DNA of 64,000 bases from Macrotis lagotis (lineage: Eukaryota > Chordata > Mammalia > Peramelemorphia > Peramelidae): the NCBI RefSeq assembly GCF_037893015.1, contig NC_133660.1, forward strand, positions 283,395,534-283,459,533, read 5' to 3'. A program made the position numbers and the translations under genes. Under the pieces are notes generated by a model. It was not told the DNA's origin. It worked only from the letters and a program-made list of their open reading frames with translations, and searched no databases. Below are positions 46,763-60,323 of this stretch, in pieces (position 1 is the stretch's first letter; each line of letters opens with the position of its first letter).

Positions 46763-47669
46763 AATTTTCAAAATCTTTTTTTTGAACTTTTTCATAGTCT
46801 GAGTCCAACTTCTATATTTCTTGGATGTTTTGATACAGTCAACTTAGGAGTGTGTGTTTTGATCCTTCATGGGACCAAAGTAATTGTCTATGGTCAGATT
46901 CCTTTTTCCTGTTTAATCATTTCCCTAGCCTGTGCCCTGGTTTTGGGGTGCTTCCTGAGCTTTTGAGTATTATTGAGATACCCCTGCAAGGACCTCAGTT
47001 CCTTCAAGGTCTCATGAGAGGCTCTGACTTCTCTCCTGGCCTGGGCTTTGGTCTGTGGATGACCACAAGCATACCCTTCTGCCCTGAAGCTGTGAGGAGG
47101 GTCCCTGCTCTATGTTAATAGTGGGTCCCAGACTGTGATCAGGGTCTGAATGAGGACAAAGCACAAACGTTCTGTCCCAGTAACAGAAGAGAGTCTTTGA
47201 CAGTCTCCCCTCAGCCCCTTACCTTTCATGAACTGAGCACTCTGGAAGCAGCTGCTGGGCAGCTCCTGCTGGGCAGCTCTGTGACCTGCTTCTGTTTCTT
47301 GGGATTTGGGATGCACTGAGGGTCATGGCTGTGCTGAGGGCCATGCTGGTTCCTACTCACTCTGGCAGAGGTTTCTCTGCCCCCAAACCATCTTCCAATT
47401 TGTGCTTCATGTTTCCTGGATTTTCAGGTCAAGAAACTGCTTCTGCTGCCAGGAACCAATGTTCCCAGGGACCCAGGTGTCCCACAGGCTTTTCCTAAAA
47501 GGCTGGAGCTCCTTCACTCTGTTGTGTTGATCCTGGATGCACTGCCACCTCCCTCAAATCCTGTGGAGCAGAGTATTTCCATGACCTTCCAGGTTATTTT
47601 GGGCTGACGAATTGCTTCACTAGACCTTCCTCTGGGTTCTGTCTCTTGAACATTTAGTTAGAGTCATAT

Positions 47670-47838
47670 TTTTTTTACATTTTAAAAATTTTTGATTTTT
47701 TCAAGGCAAAGTGTATTAAGTTACTTGTCCAAGATCACACAGTTAGGTAATTATTAAATGTCTGAGCTCAGATTTGAACACAGGTTGTCCTGACTCCAGG
47801 GTTGATGCTCTATCCGCTGCTCCACTTAGCTGCCCCTA
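47670..47838 (-). mobile_element. Marsupial SINE, reverse, diverged
   Basis: 'attaagttacttgtccaaga' to 'ctatccgctgctccacttag'. Confidence 0.8.
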
Positions 47839-48289
47839 GTGTCATAATTTTAAGGTTTTTGAAATATTTTAAAGAGAACTCCTGGGAAAGGCTGTTCTCC
47901 TGTCTCTATCTTGGCTCTGCCCTCCCCTCAGTATTATTTTCATCTACCTTTCTCTTATTATGGGACTAGCCCCTCTAGTGTGGGAGCTGTAGAACCCATT
48001 TCAGTGATTCTTTCCACCTCTGATGTCCACCTAACTTCCACCGATGGCTTTAAGAAGCTCTAGCATGCACAGGAGCCACACTCTCGTAAACCATTTTGGC
48101 AGTTGGGCTCAACCAGGTTAAGAGTAACTGAGGGGGGTCTCAAATCTGTCAGGGAGTTAGGGGCATATTTACCCCAAGTATGCAAAAACTTCCCCTGGTG
48201 GAATGGGTGGAGGAGAACAATTTATTCCAATGATCATGAAGGCAGCTGAATCAGGTGCTAAGGAGTGCTTAGAGCTTGATTTAGACATA

Positions 48290-48575
48290 GAAGAGGTCAA
48301 GGTCATCCATTGCATCTAGAGTCATCATCAGCTGTCTTGATTCTTCCCACTGGACTGTGATAACTTTGGAAAAGAGAGTGAGGCTGGTGACTATGAAACT
48401 CTGTCTCACTTAAATCCAATTCACACACAAATCAAAAGATATCACCCTTATCATTTTCATTCTTATCTTAAAGTCCTGTGGTATCAGGTGAATGATCAAG
48501 CAGCAAGTATGGATATGCTGGGTGCTGTAGTCATAACCCTGCACCCAGTTGATCCAGGCCATAGGTCATCTCGTT
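48290..48575 (+). mobile_element. RTE-tailed SINE, forward, head missing
   Basis: 'aaggtcatccattgcatcta', 'gagagtgaggctggtgacta' and 'cacttaaatccaattcacac' match the body of the composite SINE at 55470. Confidence 0.6.
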
Positions 48576-48592
48576 GAAAACAGCAGTTTTTT

Positions 48593-48757
48593 TGGGGTGG
48601 CTAGGGGATGTAGTGGATAAAGCACTGGCCCTGGAGTCAGGAGTACCTGGGTTCAAATCCAGTCTCAGACACTTAATAATTACCTAGCCGTGTGGCCTTG
48701 GGCAAGCCACTTAACCCCATTTGCCTTGCAAAAAAACCTAAAAAAAAAAAGAAAAAA
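48593..48757 (+). mobile_element. Marsupial SINE with 17-bp target-site duplication
   Basis: GAAAACAGCAGTTTTTT occurs at 48576-48592 and 48758-48774. Complete forward copy. Confidence 0.92.
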
Positions 48758-48795
48758 GAAAACAGCAGTTTTTTAATTGAAAGTTTATTTTTCTA

Positions 48796-48956
48796 GGAGT
48801 GGCTAGGTGGCATAGTGGATAAAGCACCGGCCCTGGAGTCAGGAGTACCTGGGTTCAAATCCAGTCTCAGACACTTAACAATTACCTAGCTGTATGGCCT
48901 TGGGCAAGCCACTTAACCCCGTTTGCCTTGCAAAAAAAAAAAAATCTAAAAAAAAA
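48796..48956 (+). mobile_element. Marsupial SINE with 16-bp target-site duplication
   Basis: AAAGTTTATTTTTCTA at 48780-48795 recurs with one difference at 48957-48972. The second of two head-to-tail SINEs. Confidence 0.9.
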
Positions 48957-49414
48957 AAAGTTTACTTTTCTAATTACACACCAAAGGTAGTTTTAAAAAT
49001 TCATATATTTACAAATCTGTGAGTCTGACATTTTTCTATCATTCTTCCTTCCATCCCCCTCCCCCTCCCCATGGCAATGAGCAATCTGTTATACATAGAC
49101 TATCATGTTTAACATATTTCCATATTAGTTATGTTGTGAAGAGGAATAAGACCTAAGATGAAAGAAAAAGCATGAGAAAGAAAGGAAAAACATGAAAGCA
49201 GTTTTGAGAAAAGTGAGCATAGCATGCTTTATTCTGCATGCAGACTCTATATAGTTATTTTCTCTGAATATGGATGACATTGTCCATAGCAGGTCTCTTA
49301 GGATTGTCCTTGATCTCTGAACTGCTGAGAGAAGCTGGCGATCCATCTTTCCAAAGATGATTTCACTCACCATCAATATACAGAATGTATGCCCACTCAA
49401 AGACAACACAATAT
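48955..49414 (-). mobile_element. L1 3' UTR fragment
   Basis: Resembles the 3' UTR at 61380-61740: C-rich tract, 'atgaaagaaaaagcatgagaa', then the 'ggatgacattgtccat' region. Confidence 0.5.
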
Positions 49415-49773
49415 TCAATAGACCTGATATATGTTTAACTTTGGTTGCAAGAGAACTCAATACACATCCAAATAGCAGCCCTGATTGAAACAAGGTTGGC
49501 AAATTCATGTGAGCTTACTGAGGTCAGAGCCAGATACACATTTTTCTGGGATGGCTGCAGTGAAGGGGAGCACCATGGAGCTGATGTGGATATTGCAATC
49601 AAAATAATCTAGTTATCAAGCTTGTATGCCTATCAAATGAAGTGAATGACAAGTTCATCACAATGTGATTGTCATTTGCAGGAAAAGACCACACCACTAT
49701 CATCAATGCCTACACTCCCACTATGGTAAACCCTGGTGAGATCAAAGAAAAATTTTATGAAGAACTGAGACCC

Positions 49774-49929
49774 AGGGGCGGCTAGGTGGCACAGTGGATA
49801 AAGCACCAGCCCTGGAGTCAGGAGTACCTGGGTTCAAATCTGGTCTCAGATACTTAATAATTACCTAGCTGTGTGGCCTTGGGCAAGCCACTTAACCCCA
49901 TTAGCCTTGCAAAAACCTAAAAAAAAAAG
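49774..49929 (+). mobile_element. Marsupial SINE with 13-bp target-site duplication inside RTE LINE
   Basis: AGAACTGAGACCC occurs at 49761-49773 and 49930-49942. Confidence 0.92.
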
Positions 49930-50867
49930 AGAACTGAGACCCTTATCATCAATGTACCAAAACAGGACAAGCTGGCTCATAATTCTGGGTGACTTTAATG
50001 CTAGAGTAGTCTCAGACTACCAGATATAGCACGGAAAACTTGGTAGGAATGGAATTGGAAATAGCAACAGCAAAGGTCATTTACTACTGAAGCCTTGTGC
50101 ATCTCTTGACCTTCTCATTACAAACAGATTTTTCCATTTATCTAAATGTAACAAAGCTTCCTGGATGCACCCTTGCAGTAAACATAGAGATTTAATAGAC
50201 TATATGATTGTAAAGAGAAGAGATACATAGCATGTGAGAATGTCGAAGGCAACATGTGGTACAAAGTGCTGAACAGCTCAAGGATTCACCTCTTCAAGCT
50301 GAATATTCACATGCAACCAAAGTGGTGGCCCCAAGGCAAACTGACAACCAGAAGAATTAATGTCAAGCGACTAGAATACTTCTCTGAGTGGGAAATTTGT
50401 TGCTAACTTATAGAGAAAGTTGAGTCAAACACAGTTGGCCACAGTGGGGCAGAAAAGCAATTGGCAGCTTTTGGAAATCTGATGCATAGCACTGCATTTG
50501 CTCATTTGGGTCAGAACACTCACCAAAGACTGGTTTAATGAATGAGGAAATACAGAAGTTGCTAAATGAAAAATGAGACTTCCACTGGGTTTGCCCAGCA
50601 GATAGTTTATCCATTTCTAAAAGATAGCATTGAATTCCATCAAAAGTAAAGCACAAGTGAAACTTAGAGAAATTCAGGGTTATTGGCTCAGTAAGAAGCA
50701 GATGAAATTCAGTTTCATGTGGATAGTAACAACTCAAAGTGCCTCTAGGATGAGCTGCAGGCTATTTATTGGCTAAAGACATATAGTGCATTTAACTACT
50801 CAGTGCTGATGGATCCACATTGATTAACAACAGGGACATGATCCTAGAGAGATGGGCTGAACACTTC

Positions 50868-50879
50868 CATAGTATTCTT
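50868..50879. repeat. Target-site duplication, left copy (ATE1 retrocopy)
   Basis: CATAGTATTCTT is found here and again at 52836-52847, exactly bordering the ATE1 retrocopy, the left copy next to its poly(A) end. Confidence 0.9.
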
Positions 50880-52847
<1,968 letters not shown>

Positions 52848-53805
52848 AACAGACTATTATCAATCAATGCAGAAGCCACTGACCATTCACATCAAGTTGA
52901 AGTCAATCTGTTCCTAGTTGAAGTTCTAACTGAAGAAGAGGTTTTGGATGCCATTTGGTTCCTTTCATGTGGCAAAGTACTGATGCTCATTGTACTCCAG
53001 CTGAGATCTACAAGGTGGGGGGGTTCATTGTTCATCCAAAAGCTGGCTGAAATTTTCCAAATTTTATGATATGAAGCGGTTATCCCCCCAAATTCAAGGA
53101 TACCTCCATTGTCCATCTCTATAAAGGTAAAGGGAGTAGTTTGTCCTATTAATAATCACAGGGGAATTTCTCTTTTAATCATTGCTGGTAAGATTCTGGC
53201 CAGAGTCTTTCTCAATAGACTGATACTTCACCTGGCAGATGGTCACCTCCCTGAGAGCCAGCATGGCTTCAGAAAGAGTTGGGAAAGAGTCAATATATAT
53301 TTGCTGCCTAACAACTCCAGGAAACATGCCAAGAGAAGAACAGAGGTCTGTATATGTTTGTAGATCTGACCAAGGCCTTGATACCATCAGTTTCTGGGGC
53401 TTAGAGAAAATTATGTCAAAATTTGGTTGCTCAGAGAAGTTCATCAGTATTGTACAGCATGCTTGTCTGGGTTCTGGATAGTGGATGATGATCTCAAGAT
53501 TTTCCAGTCAACAACAGAGTGAAAGAAGGCTTGTCCTTGCTCCCAGGCTTTTTAGCATGATGTTTTCATCCCTGTTATCAAATGCCTTTCCTGAAGATGA
53601 GAAAAGCATTAAACTCAGTAACCATATTACTGGTAAAGTCTTCACTTGGAAAGGCTACAAGCCAAGACTAAAGTGAAGGGAGTGTTGTTGTATGATCTTC
53701 TGTTAGCAGATTGTGCCCTCATTGCAGCCTCTGAAGCTAAGATGGCAACTAAGTATAGATTGGATCTCTAGGACTTATTCTTATTTTGGTTTAACAATTA
53801 ACAGT

Positions 53806-53870
53806 GAAGGGGACAGCTAGATGGTTGCACCACTTTGGAGTCAGGAGGACCTGAATTCAAATCTAGAGAG
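53806..53870 (+). mobile_element. SINE 5' fragment
   Basis: 'ggggacagctagatgg' to 'aggacctgaattcaaatcta', within the RTE LINE 3' part. Confidence 0.6.
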
Positions 53871-54584
53871 AAGAGGTGTCAGACTGACTACCCAACAGAG
53901 CCGTTGTGCTGACCTCATTGCTATATGCCTGTGAAACCTGGACAGTCTACCAGTGCCATGTCAGGAACTGAATCTCTTCCATGTAAATTATCTTAGGAAG
54001 ATTCTGAAGATCACCTGGCAGGAGAAGAAATCAGACACAGGTCCTTTCTGGACATAAACTAACAATCAATCAAATGTTACTACAGAGAGTATTGATGGGC
54101 TGACCACCTTATTAAAATGCCAAAATGTACAATTGCCAAAAAGATTATTTTATGGAACTCATAGGGCAAATGCTCATAGGGGAGTTCAGAAAAAGGAATA
54201 TTAAGACTCTCTAAAGATCTCTCTTAATAAGAGAGTGAGATTGTGAATTTGAGAGAGTGAGAGAAAGAGCACGTGTATGTGTGTGAGAGGGAGTGAGAGA
54301 CACTGTCACAGGATAGCCCAGAATGGTATGCCCTTTTTAGAGAGGGTACTGTGCTCTATGAGAAAGGCAGAACTGAAGTAGCTCAAAGAAAACATAAGTT
54401 TAGAGAATCCCTCCCAGATGTTCACATGGTCTGTTTGTGGAGAAACAACATTCTGGGTTTGTATTGATCTGATTAGCCACAGTCAGACACACTGCAGCCT
54501 GTCTCTAACATAGTTGTTTTTGGTCTTCCTTGATAATGAAGGACAAGAACCATTCAGCCAACTAAATGTTATGAGATATTTGGA

Positions 54585-55120
54585 GCATCCTTTTATTGCG
54601 TGTCAATATTTTTGAAACCTTTCTCTTTCATTTAGAACTATTTCTTCATATCCTTTGTTCATTTGTCTTATGAGCAAAGGCTATTAGTAAAATACATATA
54701 TGAATACATGTATATGCATATATGCATGCATATATAGTTTATTGATTTATGCATATTTATCTTGAACACCAAAAGTTGAGAGACAAGGTATCAGATTAAT
54801 TTGATAAAGATATTTTGTTCTCCTTTGACCATTTCCATTCTTAGTCTGGATACATTAATTTTGTCTGTGCAGAATCTTTTTAGTTTCAAGTGATCAGATT
54901 CATCTATTTTATCTTTTGTAACTGTTTCCATTCATTGTTTGATCAGAACATATCTTCTATGCATAACTGTGAGAAATATATAAACTGTATCTCTTCTATT
55001 TTTAGACTATGAAATTTAGTATTAGGATCACGTATGCATTTCCAATATGTTGAGTAACGTTGTGTAAGATGTTGGTCTAATCTCAATTTCTGCCAGGCTG
55101 CTTTCCAAAGGAAGGAATGT
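54585..55120 (-). mobile_element. L1 ORF2 fragment (antisense on plus strand)
   Basis: 'tcttcatatcctttgttcat' and 'tttttagtttcaagtgatc' type sequence is the reverse of an L1 ORF2 C-terminal region. Decayed; it contains an AT-rich TATATG tract. Confidence 0.5.
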
Positions 55121-55130
55121 TTTAATTTTG

Positions 55131-55240
55131 TTTTTCTTTTGTTTGTGTCCCAGTCTCATGATTTTTCCTTTTTTCTCCTTGCTCTATCAGGGTCTTGCCA
55201 GAAACAAGCCATTGGCTAATCACTCACAGAAAAATGATTG
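55131..55240 (+). pseudogene. Displaced duplicate of the SLC22A exon 5 acceptor and 5' end
   Basis: Closely resembles 58420-58530, including the intron pyrimidine tract, with an intact acceptor (ctatcag|GGTC) at 55190/55191. It is followed by 'VLPETSHWLITH', and similarity fades after about 55235. It lies upstream of exon 4, so it cannot belong to the same transcript in the normal order. It is best read as a remnant of a tandem duplication of the SLC22A gene. Confidence 0.78.
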
Positions 55241-55469
55241 TGGACACATGTACATGTGTATGTACTTTTAGCACTTAGCACAATGATTAATGAGTGGTAG
55301 AAGGTAAATAATGTTGCTGTTTGAATAATTAATTAGTCTGTTAAGGGGCAGAGGGAATAAAGTGCTGGACTTATTGGCAGCAAGATCTGAGTTTGGATTC
55401 TGTCTAAAATACTTACAGGCTCTGTGATATTACACAAGTCATTAAACCTCTGTCAATCTCAGTTTACTC

Positions 55470-55770
55470 AGTTACAATACCTGAGTCAGCCTGGAGTCAG
55501 GAAGACCTGGGTTCAAATTTAGCCTCAGAAACTTAACACTTCCTAGCTGTGTGACCTTAAGGAAGTCACTTAACCCTGAGTGTCTCCCATTCAGGGCCAT
55601 CTCCAGTTGTCCTGATTCATATCTGACCACTGGATCCAGATGACCCTGGAGGAGAAAGTGAGGTTGATGACTAAGCATAGCCTCCCCCCACCCCAAATCG
55701 AATTTACCTGTTTTATCAAGGGCATCAGCTCCCTGAGGTCATGGTTCTCCTAGAACAGAGTACAAGCAAC
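55470..55770 (+). mobile_element. RTE-tailed SINE, forward
   Basis: tRNA-like head ('gtgaccttaaggaagtcact'), middle ('actggatccagatgaccctg', 'gagaaagtgaggttgatgac') and RTE-like tail ('ggttctcctagaacagagta'). Confidence 0.7.
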
Positions 55771-55939
55771 AACAACTCATTTAGAAGATGGAAATAGCAA
55801 AGCACCCTCCCTCTCAGGGCTATTTTGAAGATTTAAACACAAACATATTAAAGCATTTTGTAAACTTTAAAGTGTTATAAAAATTTTAAAGAGTCTTATT
55901 ATTACTGTTAGAAATAGTATGATTTTTGAAAATTAAAGT

Positions 55940-56160
55940 TTCTGAAGGTTAGTGATATGATCTACCTGATACATAGTAGGAGTTTAATACGTGTTTGCTT
56001 TTGGAATCACTGGGGTATGTGTGTTATCCACTTGATAAAATATAAGCTCCTAGAGGATCAAGCATGACCCTTGTTTGTCTTTATGTCTCCACTGCTTAGC
56101 ACAATGTTTTCTTAGACCATAATAAATTACCTAACAAATATTTGTTGAAACATTTATTGT
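55940..56160 (+). mobile_element. L2-type 3' fragments
   Basis: 'acatagtaggagtttaatac' and 'aagctcctagaggatcaagc' with 'cttagcacaatg' are degenerate L2 tails in the intron before SLC22A exon 4. Confidence 0.5.
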
Positions 56161-56273
56161 TGAACCATTGAGGAACAACCAGTTTAAACCCAAGCTTTTG
56201 GCAATCTTGGGGTTCTATTTTTTTCTACATTTCTTGAAGCCTAATTAATTGTTCATCTTCTTTTCCCCTTAAG

Positions 56274-56442
56274 CCTTAGAATGGATACCTACTGAGAAAC
56301 TCATCCTTGTGAACACTTGGAATGAATATGCCTTAACTCCGGGACAGATCCTCCTGCCTGGATGGGCCTACCTGGTCCAAGAGTGGCGCTGGTTGCAGTT
56401 TTCCATTTCAATTAGCTGTGGGCTCACCCTCCTTTTGGCTCT
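56274..56442 (+). CDS. SLC22A-family organic anion transporter, exon 4
   Basis: An open exon of exactly 169 nt, the usual size of SLC22A exon 4, after a pyrimidine tract and acceptor cttaag|CCT and before donor CT|GTATGT. It reads 'LEWIPTEK' and then 'GQILLPGWAYLVQEWRWLQF', the fifth and sixth membrane segments of the family. The frame joins exon 3 (43523-43677) without shift. The intron between them is 12.6 kb and filled with LINEs, SINEs and the ATE1 retrocopy. I chose the acceptor at 56273 over the AG at 56279 because only the former keeps phase and the expected length. Confidence 0.88.
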
Positions 56443-56874
56443 GTATGTGGAGAGGAAAGCAAATAAATCATCTAGTCATTGAGTCGTTGAGTTCAGAAGC
56501 ATTTATTTAGAACCTTCTATGTACCAGCCCATAGGTTAAAGTAAATATCAAAGAGTTAAGATAGAGGTTGAGAGGCAGCAAGTAGAAGTATCTTGGGAAA
56601 TGTGACTTTGAGACATGGCACTTTGCAAAGCTACTCCAAAGCTCTCCTAAGCCCTTCTCCACTCATCTTGTACTACACAGAGAAGAGTCTTCAGTGTAAT
56701 GTAGGATGGTGCAAACGGTCCCCAAGAGGTCTGGTCAAGCCTCTGGGACCATGACAGCTCCACTATGGCCTTCTGTCGAATTTGATCCCTTGCTAAGAAG
56801 AATTCAGACATCGTATTTCCCCTGCTCTGGGCCAGGTCCAGCATCCACCCCTCTGAATTTATTTTCCCCAATTG

Positions 56875-57035
56875 CCTGAAATAACAGAAGTTGACATTCC
56901 TATGGCACATTATGGTTTCCAAATCATTTTCCATGTCTTATGTCATTGGACTTTCAAAACAACCCTAAAAGGTAGATGCCATAATTATCCCCATTATGAA
57001 GATGAGGAAACTGAACCTGAGGCAGCTGGCAAAAA
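56875..57035 (-). mobile_element. MIR-like SINE, reverse
   Basis: 'cattggactttcaaaacaac', 'cccattatgaagatgaggaa'. In the intron between SLC22A exons 4 and 5. Confidence 0.6.
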
Positions 57036-57279
57036 CTCAAGTGGACTCTGATCCTCTGGGCATGCCGGGTCATACCTGCCGAGGCATGTTAAGGAGTCAT
57101 TGCCCAGTACTCTTGGTCACCCTTGGTGAAGTCTTGAAGGTTCTCCATACCCAGGACAATCCTTGTAGTCTGACTCTTAGAACCTCTAGTTTTCTTCAAA
57201 GCTTAGGAAAGGTACCACCCTCTAAGAGATATCTTTTAGCTACTGCCAGGCATTGTGGCTCCCTAGCCACCCCTACCAA

Positions 57280-57425
57280 GGTCATCATACTTTTTTGGGT
57301 CTACAATTCTTTGAGGACATGTCACTTCCCCTTGGAGAGTGCAAGCTCCTTCAGGGAAGGGATTAGAATTGTGTCACTCTCTCTAGTGGCTGCCATAGGT
57401 ACTGACACACAGTAGGTGTCTTACC
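57280..57425 (+). mobile_element. L2-type 3' fragment
   Basis: 'gcaagctccttcagggaagg' followed by 'actgacacacagtaggtgtc'. Confidence 0.5.
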
Positions 57426-58475
57426 TGAAAATTCCCACAGTGGAATATATAAGGTACTCCCAAATAAGGAGTCCACTGTGATTCTGAAGAAAGAAACTAA
57501 GGAGCTCCAGATCGATGATATAAATATTTATACAATCAAAGTGGGATACTCACAGCAGAGCAGTCCAGGGCAGAGGCTAGGCAACATTTTGGAATTCCCC
57601 CACCAAAATAATAAACAAACCAAAAAATCTTTGTGATAATTATTGAAACCAGAGAAAGGGAGAAGGGATCAGATTGTATATTAATGAGGATTGGCTGATA
57701 TTTTGGGGTTTATTCTATTCATTACTGGCTGGGGTCCCAGACACCTGGGTGCCACATCTAGGCTGCTTTGGCTAAAGTCCTGGGCATGCAAGGTTTTGTA
57801 CTCGTCATTGTTGCATTGCCACAGGAAGTGTGTTTTCTTTTGGTTTACATTAATCTTGGAATTAGTCTAGAATTAATATTCCAAGCTTTCATTGATAAGG
57901 ACTCCAAATTATTATAATTATGGCTTTCACAGCTAGAGACTTTTGCTAGGAGGCCCATTGTTTAAGAGGTAGTTTCACCAGTGGTTTTCACCAATATGGA
58001 CTCCACAGTATGCCTTTTAAAATATGTTTTGACTGATTGACTAATTAATCAGAATGTCTTGAAGGACTCTAAGTTACCTTTCCAATTCCCTTTACAGGTC
58101 CAAGTTTAGTTCTAGTCTTGATAAAACCATGTCATAGTGCCATCCACACATTCCAAGAAGCTCAAGGTAGGGAATTTCAGCAGATCTGTTCATTCCCAAA
58201 GGAGGTTCACACCAGATTTAAGAGCCCTGCCCCTAGTAACAACCAGAAAATGGATTCCCTCTCTGCATCATCTTTCTCTTCTGACACTTGATAAACTGGG
58301 AACCCATCCCTTGGGGGAGGGAAGTGGTTTGGAAATCAACCCTATAACTTTCCCACACTGAGTCTAGCTCTGGAATAGACTCATTGATCTCTCTAATCAC
58401 TCTAGGGAAAAGGAGATCCTCTTGTGTCTGTGTCCCATTTTCATGATTTTTTCCTTTCTCTCCTTGCTCTGTCGG

Positions 58476-58599
58476 GGTCCTGCCAGAATCAGGTCATTGG
58501 CTAATCACTCACAACAAACTCCATGTGGCTGTGAAGACCCTTCAGAAGGTGGCATGGATAAATGGCCAGAAGGAACAGGGGGAAAAGCTCACTCCAGAA
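58476..58599 (+). pseudogene. SLC22A-family exon 5, splice acceptor apparently lost
   Basis: A segment of exactly 124 nt, the family length for exon 5, open in the phase left by exon 4. It reads 'VLPESGHWLITHNKLHVAVK', the PESxxWL motif after membrane segment 6, then 'TLQKVAWINGQKEQGEKLTP' and E, followed by a GTATGG donor. At the place of the acceptor the sequence ends in GG instead of AG, whereas a displaced duplicate at 55191 keeps CAG. If this is not a sequencing error the exon would be skipped or mis-spliced, so the gene is probably a pseudogene. Later exons were not recognised up to 64000. Confidence 0.8.
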
Positions 58600-59282
58600 G
58601 TATGGTCGAGGAAAATCACTACCATGCTCTCAAGAAAACAGTCTCAGAGGGCATTGTTAGTTTTAGGATTTTTACCCAATCTATTTCAAAAAGGAATTGC
58701 ACATTGAGTGCAATTATACACCTCACATGAAAACAAATACACATCTCACACAAAAACAAAGTCAAAGACAAAGCTAGCATGGAAACTAGTTTGCAAGGGC
58801 AAAGAGAAATGTTTGGGGTCCTTAGAATGAGTTCCTTCTTATAGTTGAGCTATGAACTTAGCAATGGATTTTTTTAGCATCTAAGGCAGATGAAGCATAT
58901 GTATAAAGCTATTATTCTGAGAAAGCAAACAAATCAGTATGATGAGAGAGGTTCAGTTCCCCCTGGAAATTCAATTCAATGTAACAAACATCTGCAGCCC
59001 ATATTGATTCTGAAGTATCTTCATCCCAACTCCCACTTCTCTGATACTGAGTTCACAGAGCAAGGTTGGCTGCATTTCCCCCTCAAGACTTTCAAGAGAC
59101 TTAGAAGGGGTTGTGTTCGAAGAGGTGGTCATTCCTCTTGTCATTCCTAGTCCCTCACCATGCACAAGTGATCCCACTAACCTGTCTTTTTCAATATTTT
59201 GCTCCCTCTGTCATCCTTGCTCTCAAACAGGTCCTGGCTACTGACTCCTCCCCTATTGCCTAACAAATTTACCTGGATCTCT

Positions 59283-59318
59283 CTCTGTCCCCTCCCTCCC
59301 TCCCTCCCTCCCCCACTC
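59283..59318. repeat. (CCCT)n simple repeat
   Basis: Tandem CCCT units within the L2 fragment. Confidence 0.85.
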
Positions 59319-59482
59319 CCAAACCCTCACTTGAGTTATCCTTGCTCCCACACTCCTGGAAGAAATCATCTGCAATAGGTGACTCCATTTCCCCTCCTTT
59401 TATTCTCTTCTTAAGTCTCTGTATAATGGATTCTGATCTCATCATTTTGCTGAAACTTCTCTCACCAAAGAAAACAGAAATC

Positions 59483-59640
59483 TTTTTTTTTAGTTTTTTT
59501 TCAAGGCAAATGGGGTTAAGTGACTTGCCCAAGGCCACACAGTTAGGTAATTATTAAGTGTCTGAGGCTGGATTTGAATTCAGGTCCTCCTGACTCCAGG
59601 ACCAGTGCTCTATCCACTGCACCACCTAGCTGCCCCGCCC
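59483..59640 (-). mobile_element. Marsupial SINE, reverse, in L2
   Basis: T-run, 'gttaagtgacttgcccaagg', 'ctatccactgcaccacctag'. Confidence 0.88.
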
Positions 59641-60147
59641 CCAAATCTGCTTATTGCCAAATCTCGCTTGTCATCCTTTTGGACTCCTCTCTGATTACAG
59701 TGGCTTAACCTGTACTCTTTCTTCTAAGTTTTCAAAACACTATTCTCATATTTTTTCTCTTCCCTCCATAATTACTGCTATTAGTCTCCTTTGCTTGATC
59801 TTTATCCAGATCATCCCAGATTATTCTGAATGCTTTACTTACCAGGTGGATTCTGATTTTTAATAGCTTGATTCACTGTTTAGGTCTCTGTGACCTCCAA
59901 TCTGCCATCTTCAAATGGCTATTAGACATTTTGATTTAGATGTTCTGTAGTAATATAGCAATATAGTAATGGTAGTAATATATCTTGATCTTAACATACT
60001 AAAACTAAATTGATTAGCTAATAACCCCAGTTCTAATCCCTTCTGAATTTCCCTATTACACCTGAGAACAAGCACAATTCCCACAGTCACTCAGATTTTT
60101 AACCTGGGAGTCATCCTTAAGTGTCACATTCTCTCTTATCCTCATTT

Positions 60148-60323
60148 CTTTTTTTTTTAGGTTTTTGAAAGGCAAATGGGGTTAAGCTGCTTGCCCAAGG
60201 CCACAGAGCTAGGGAATTATTAAGTGTCTGAGACCAGATTTGAACCCAGGTACTCCTGACTCCAGGGCCGGTGCTTTATCCACTGCGCCACCTAGTCACC
60301 CCCACTGCGCCACTTAGCCGCCC
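60148..60323 (-). mobile_element. Marsupial SINE with duplicated head and 15-bp target-site duplication
   Basis: CTCTTATCCTCATTT occurs at 60133-60147 and 60324-60338. The end corresponding to the SINE 5' head is present twice in tandem ('cactgcgccacctagtcacc', then 'cactgcgccacttagccgcc'). Confidence 0.9.

Larger units (their letters stand above)
44275..46810 (-). mobile_element. HAL1-like LINE (ORF1 without ORF2)
   Basis: Reading the minus strand, a coiled-coil ORF1 region (about 46800-45970) and an L1 ORF1 C-terminal region (about 45960-45400) are followed by a long pyrimidine-rich (plus-strand) 3' segment. No ORF2 is seen. Interrupted by SINEs at 44521, 44829, 45804, 46424 and 46598. Confidence 0.6.
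59010..60132 (+). mobile_element. L2-clade LINE fragment, second copy
   Basis: Parallel to 36586-37640 over most of its length, interrupted by the SINE at 59483-59640. Both read as decayed L2 reverse transcriptase. Confidence 0.65.

Noticed and set aside
58600-58730. Apparent continuation of SLC22A similarity past exon 5 (a 'KRNCTLS'-like stretch)
   Set aside because: Exon 5 ends at the expected length with a donor. The further similarity is short, needs a frame change, and may be chance.
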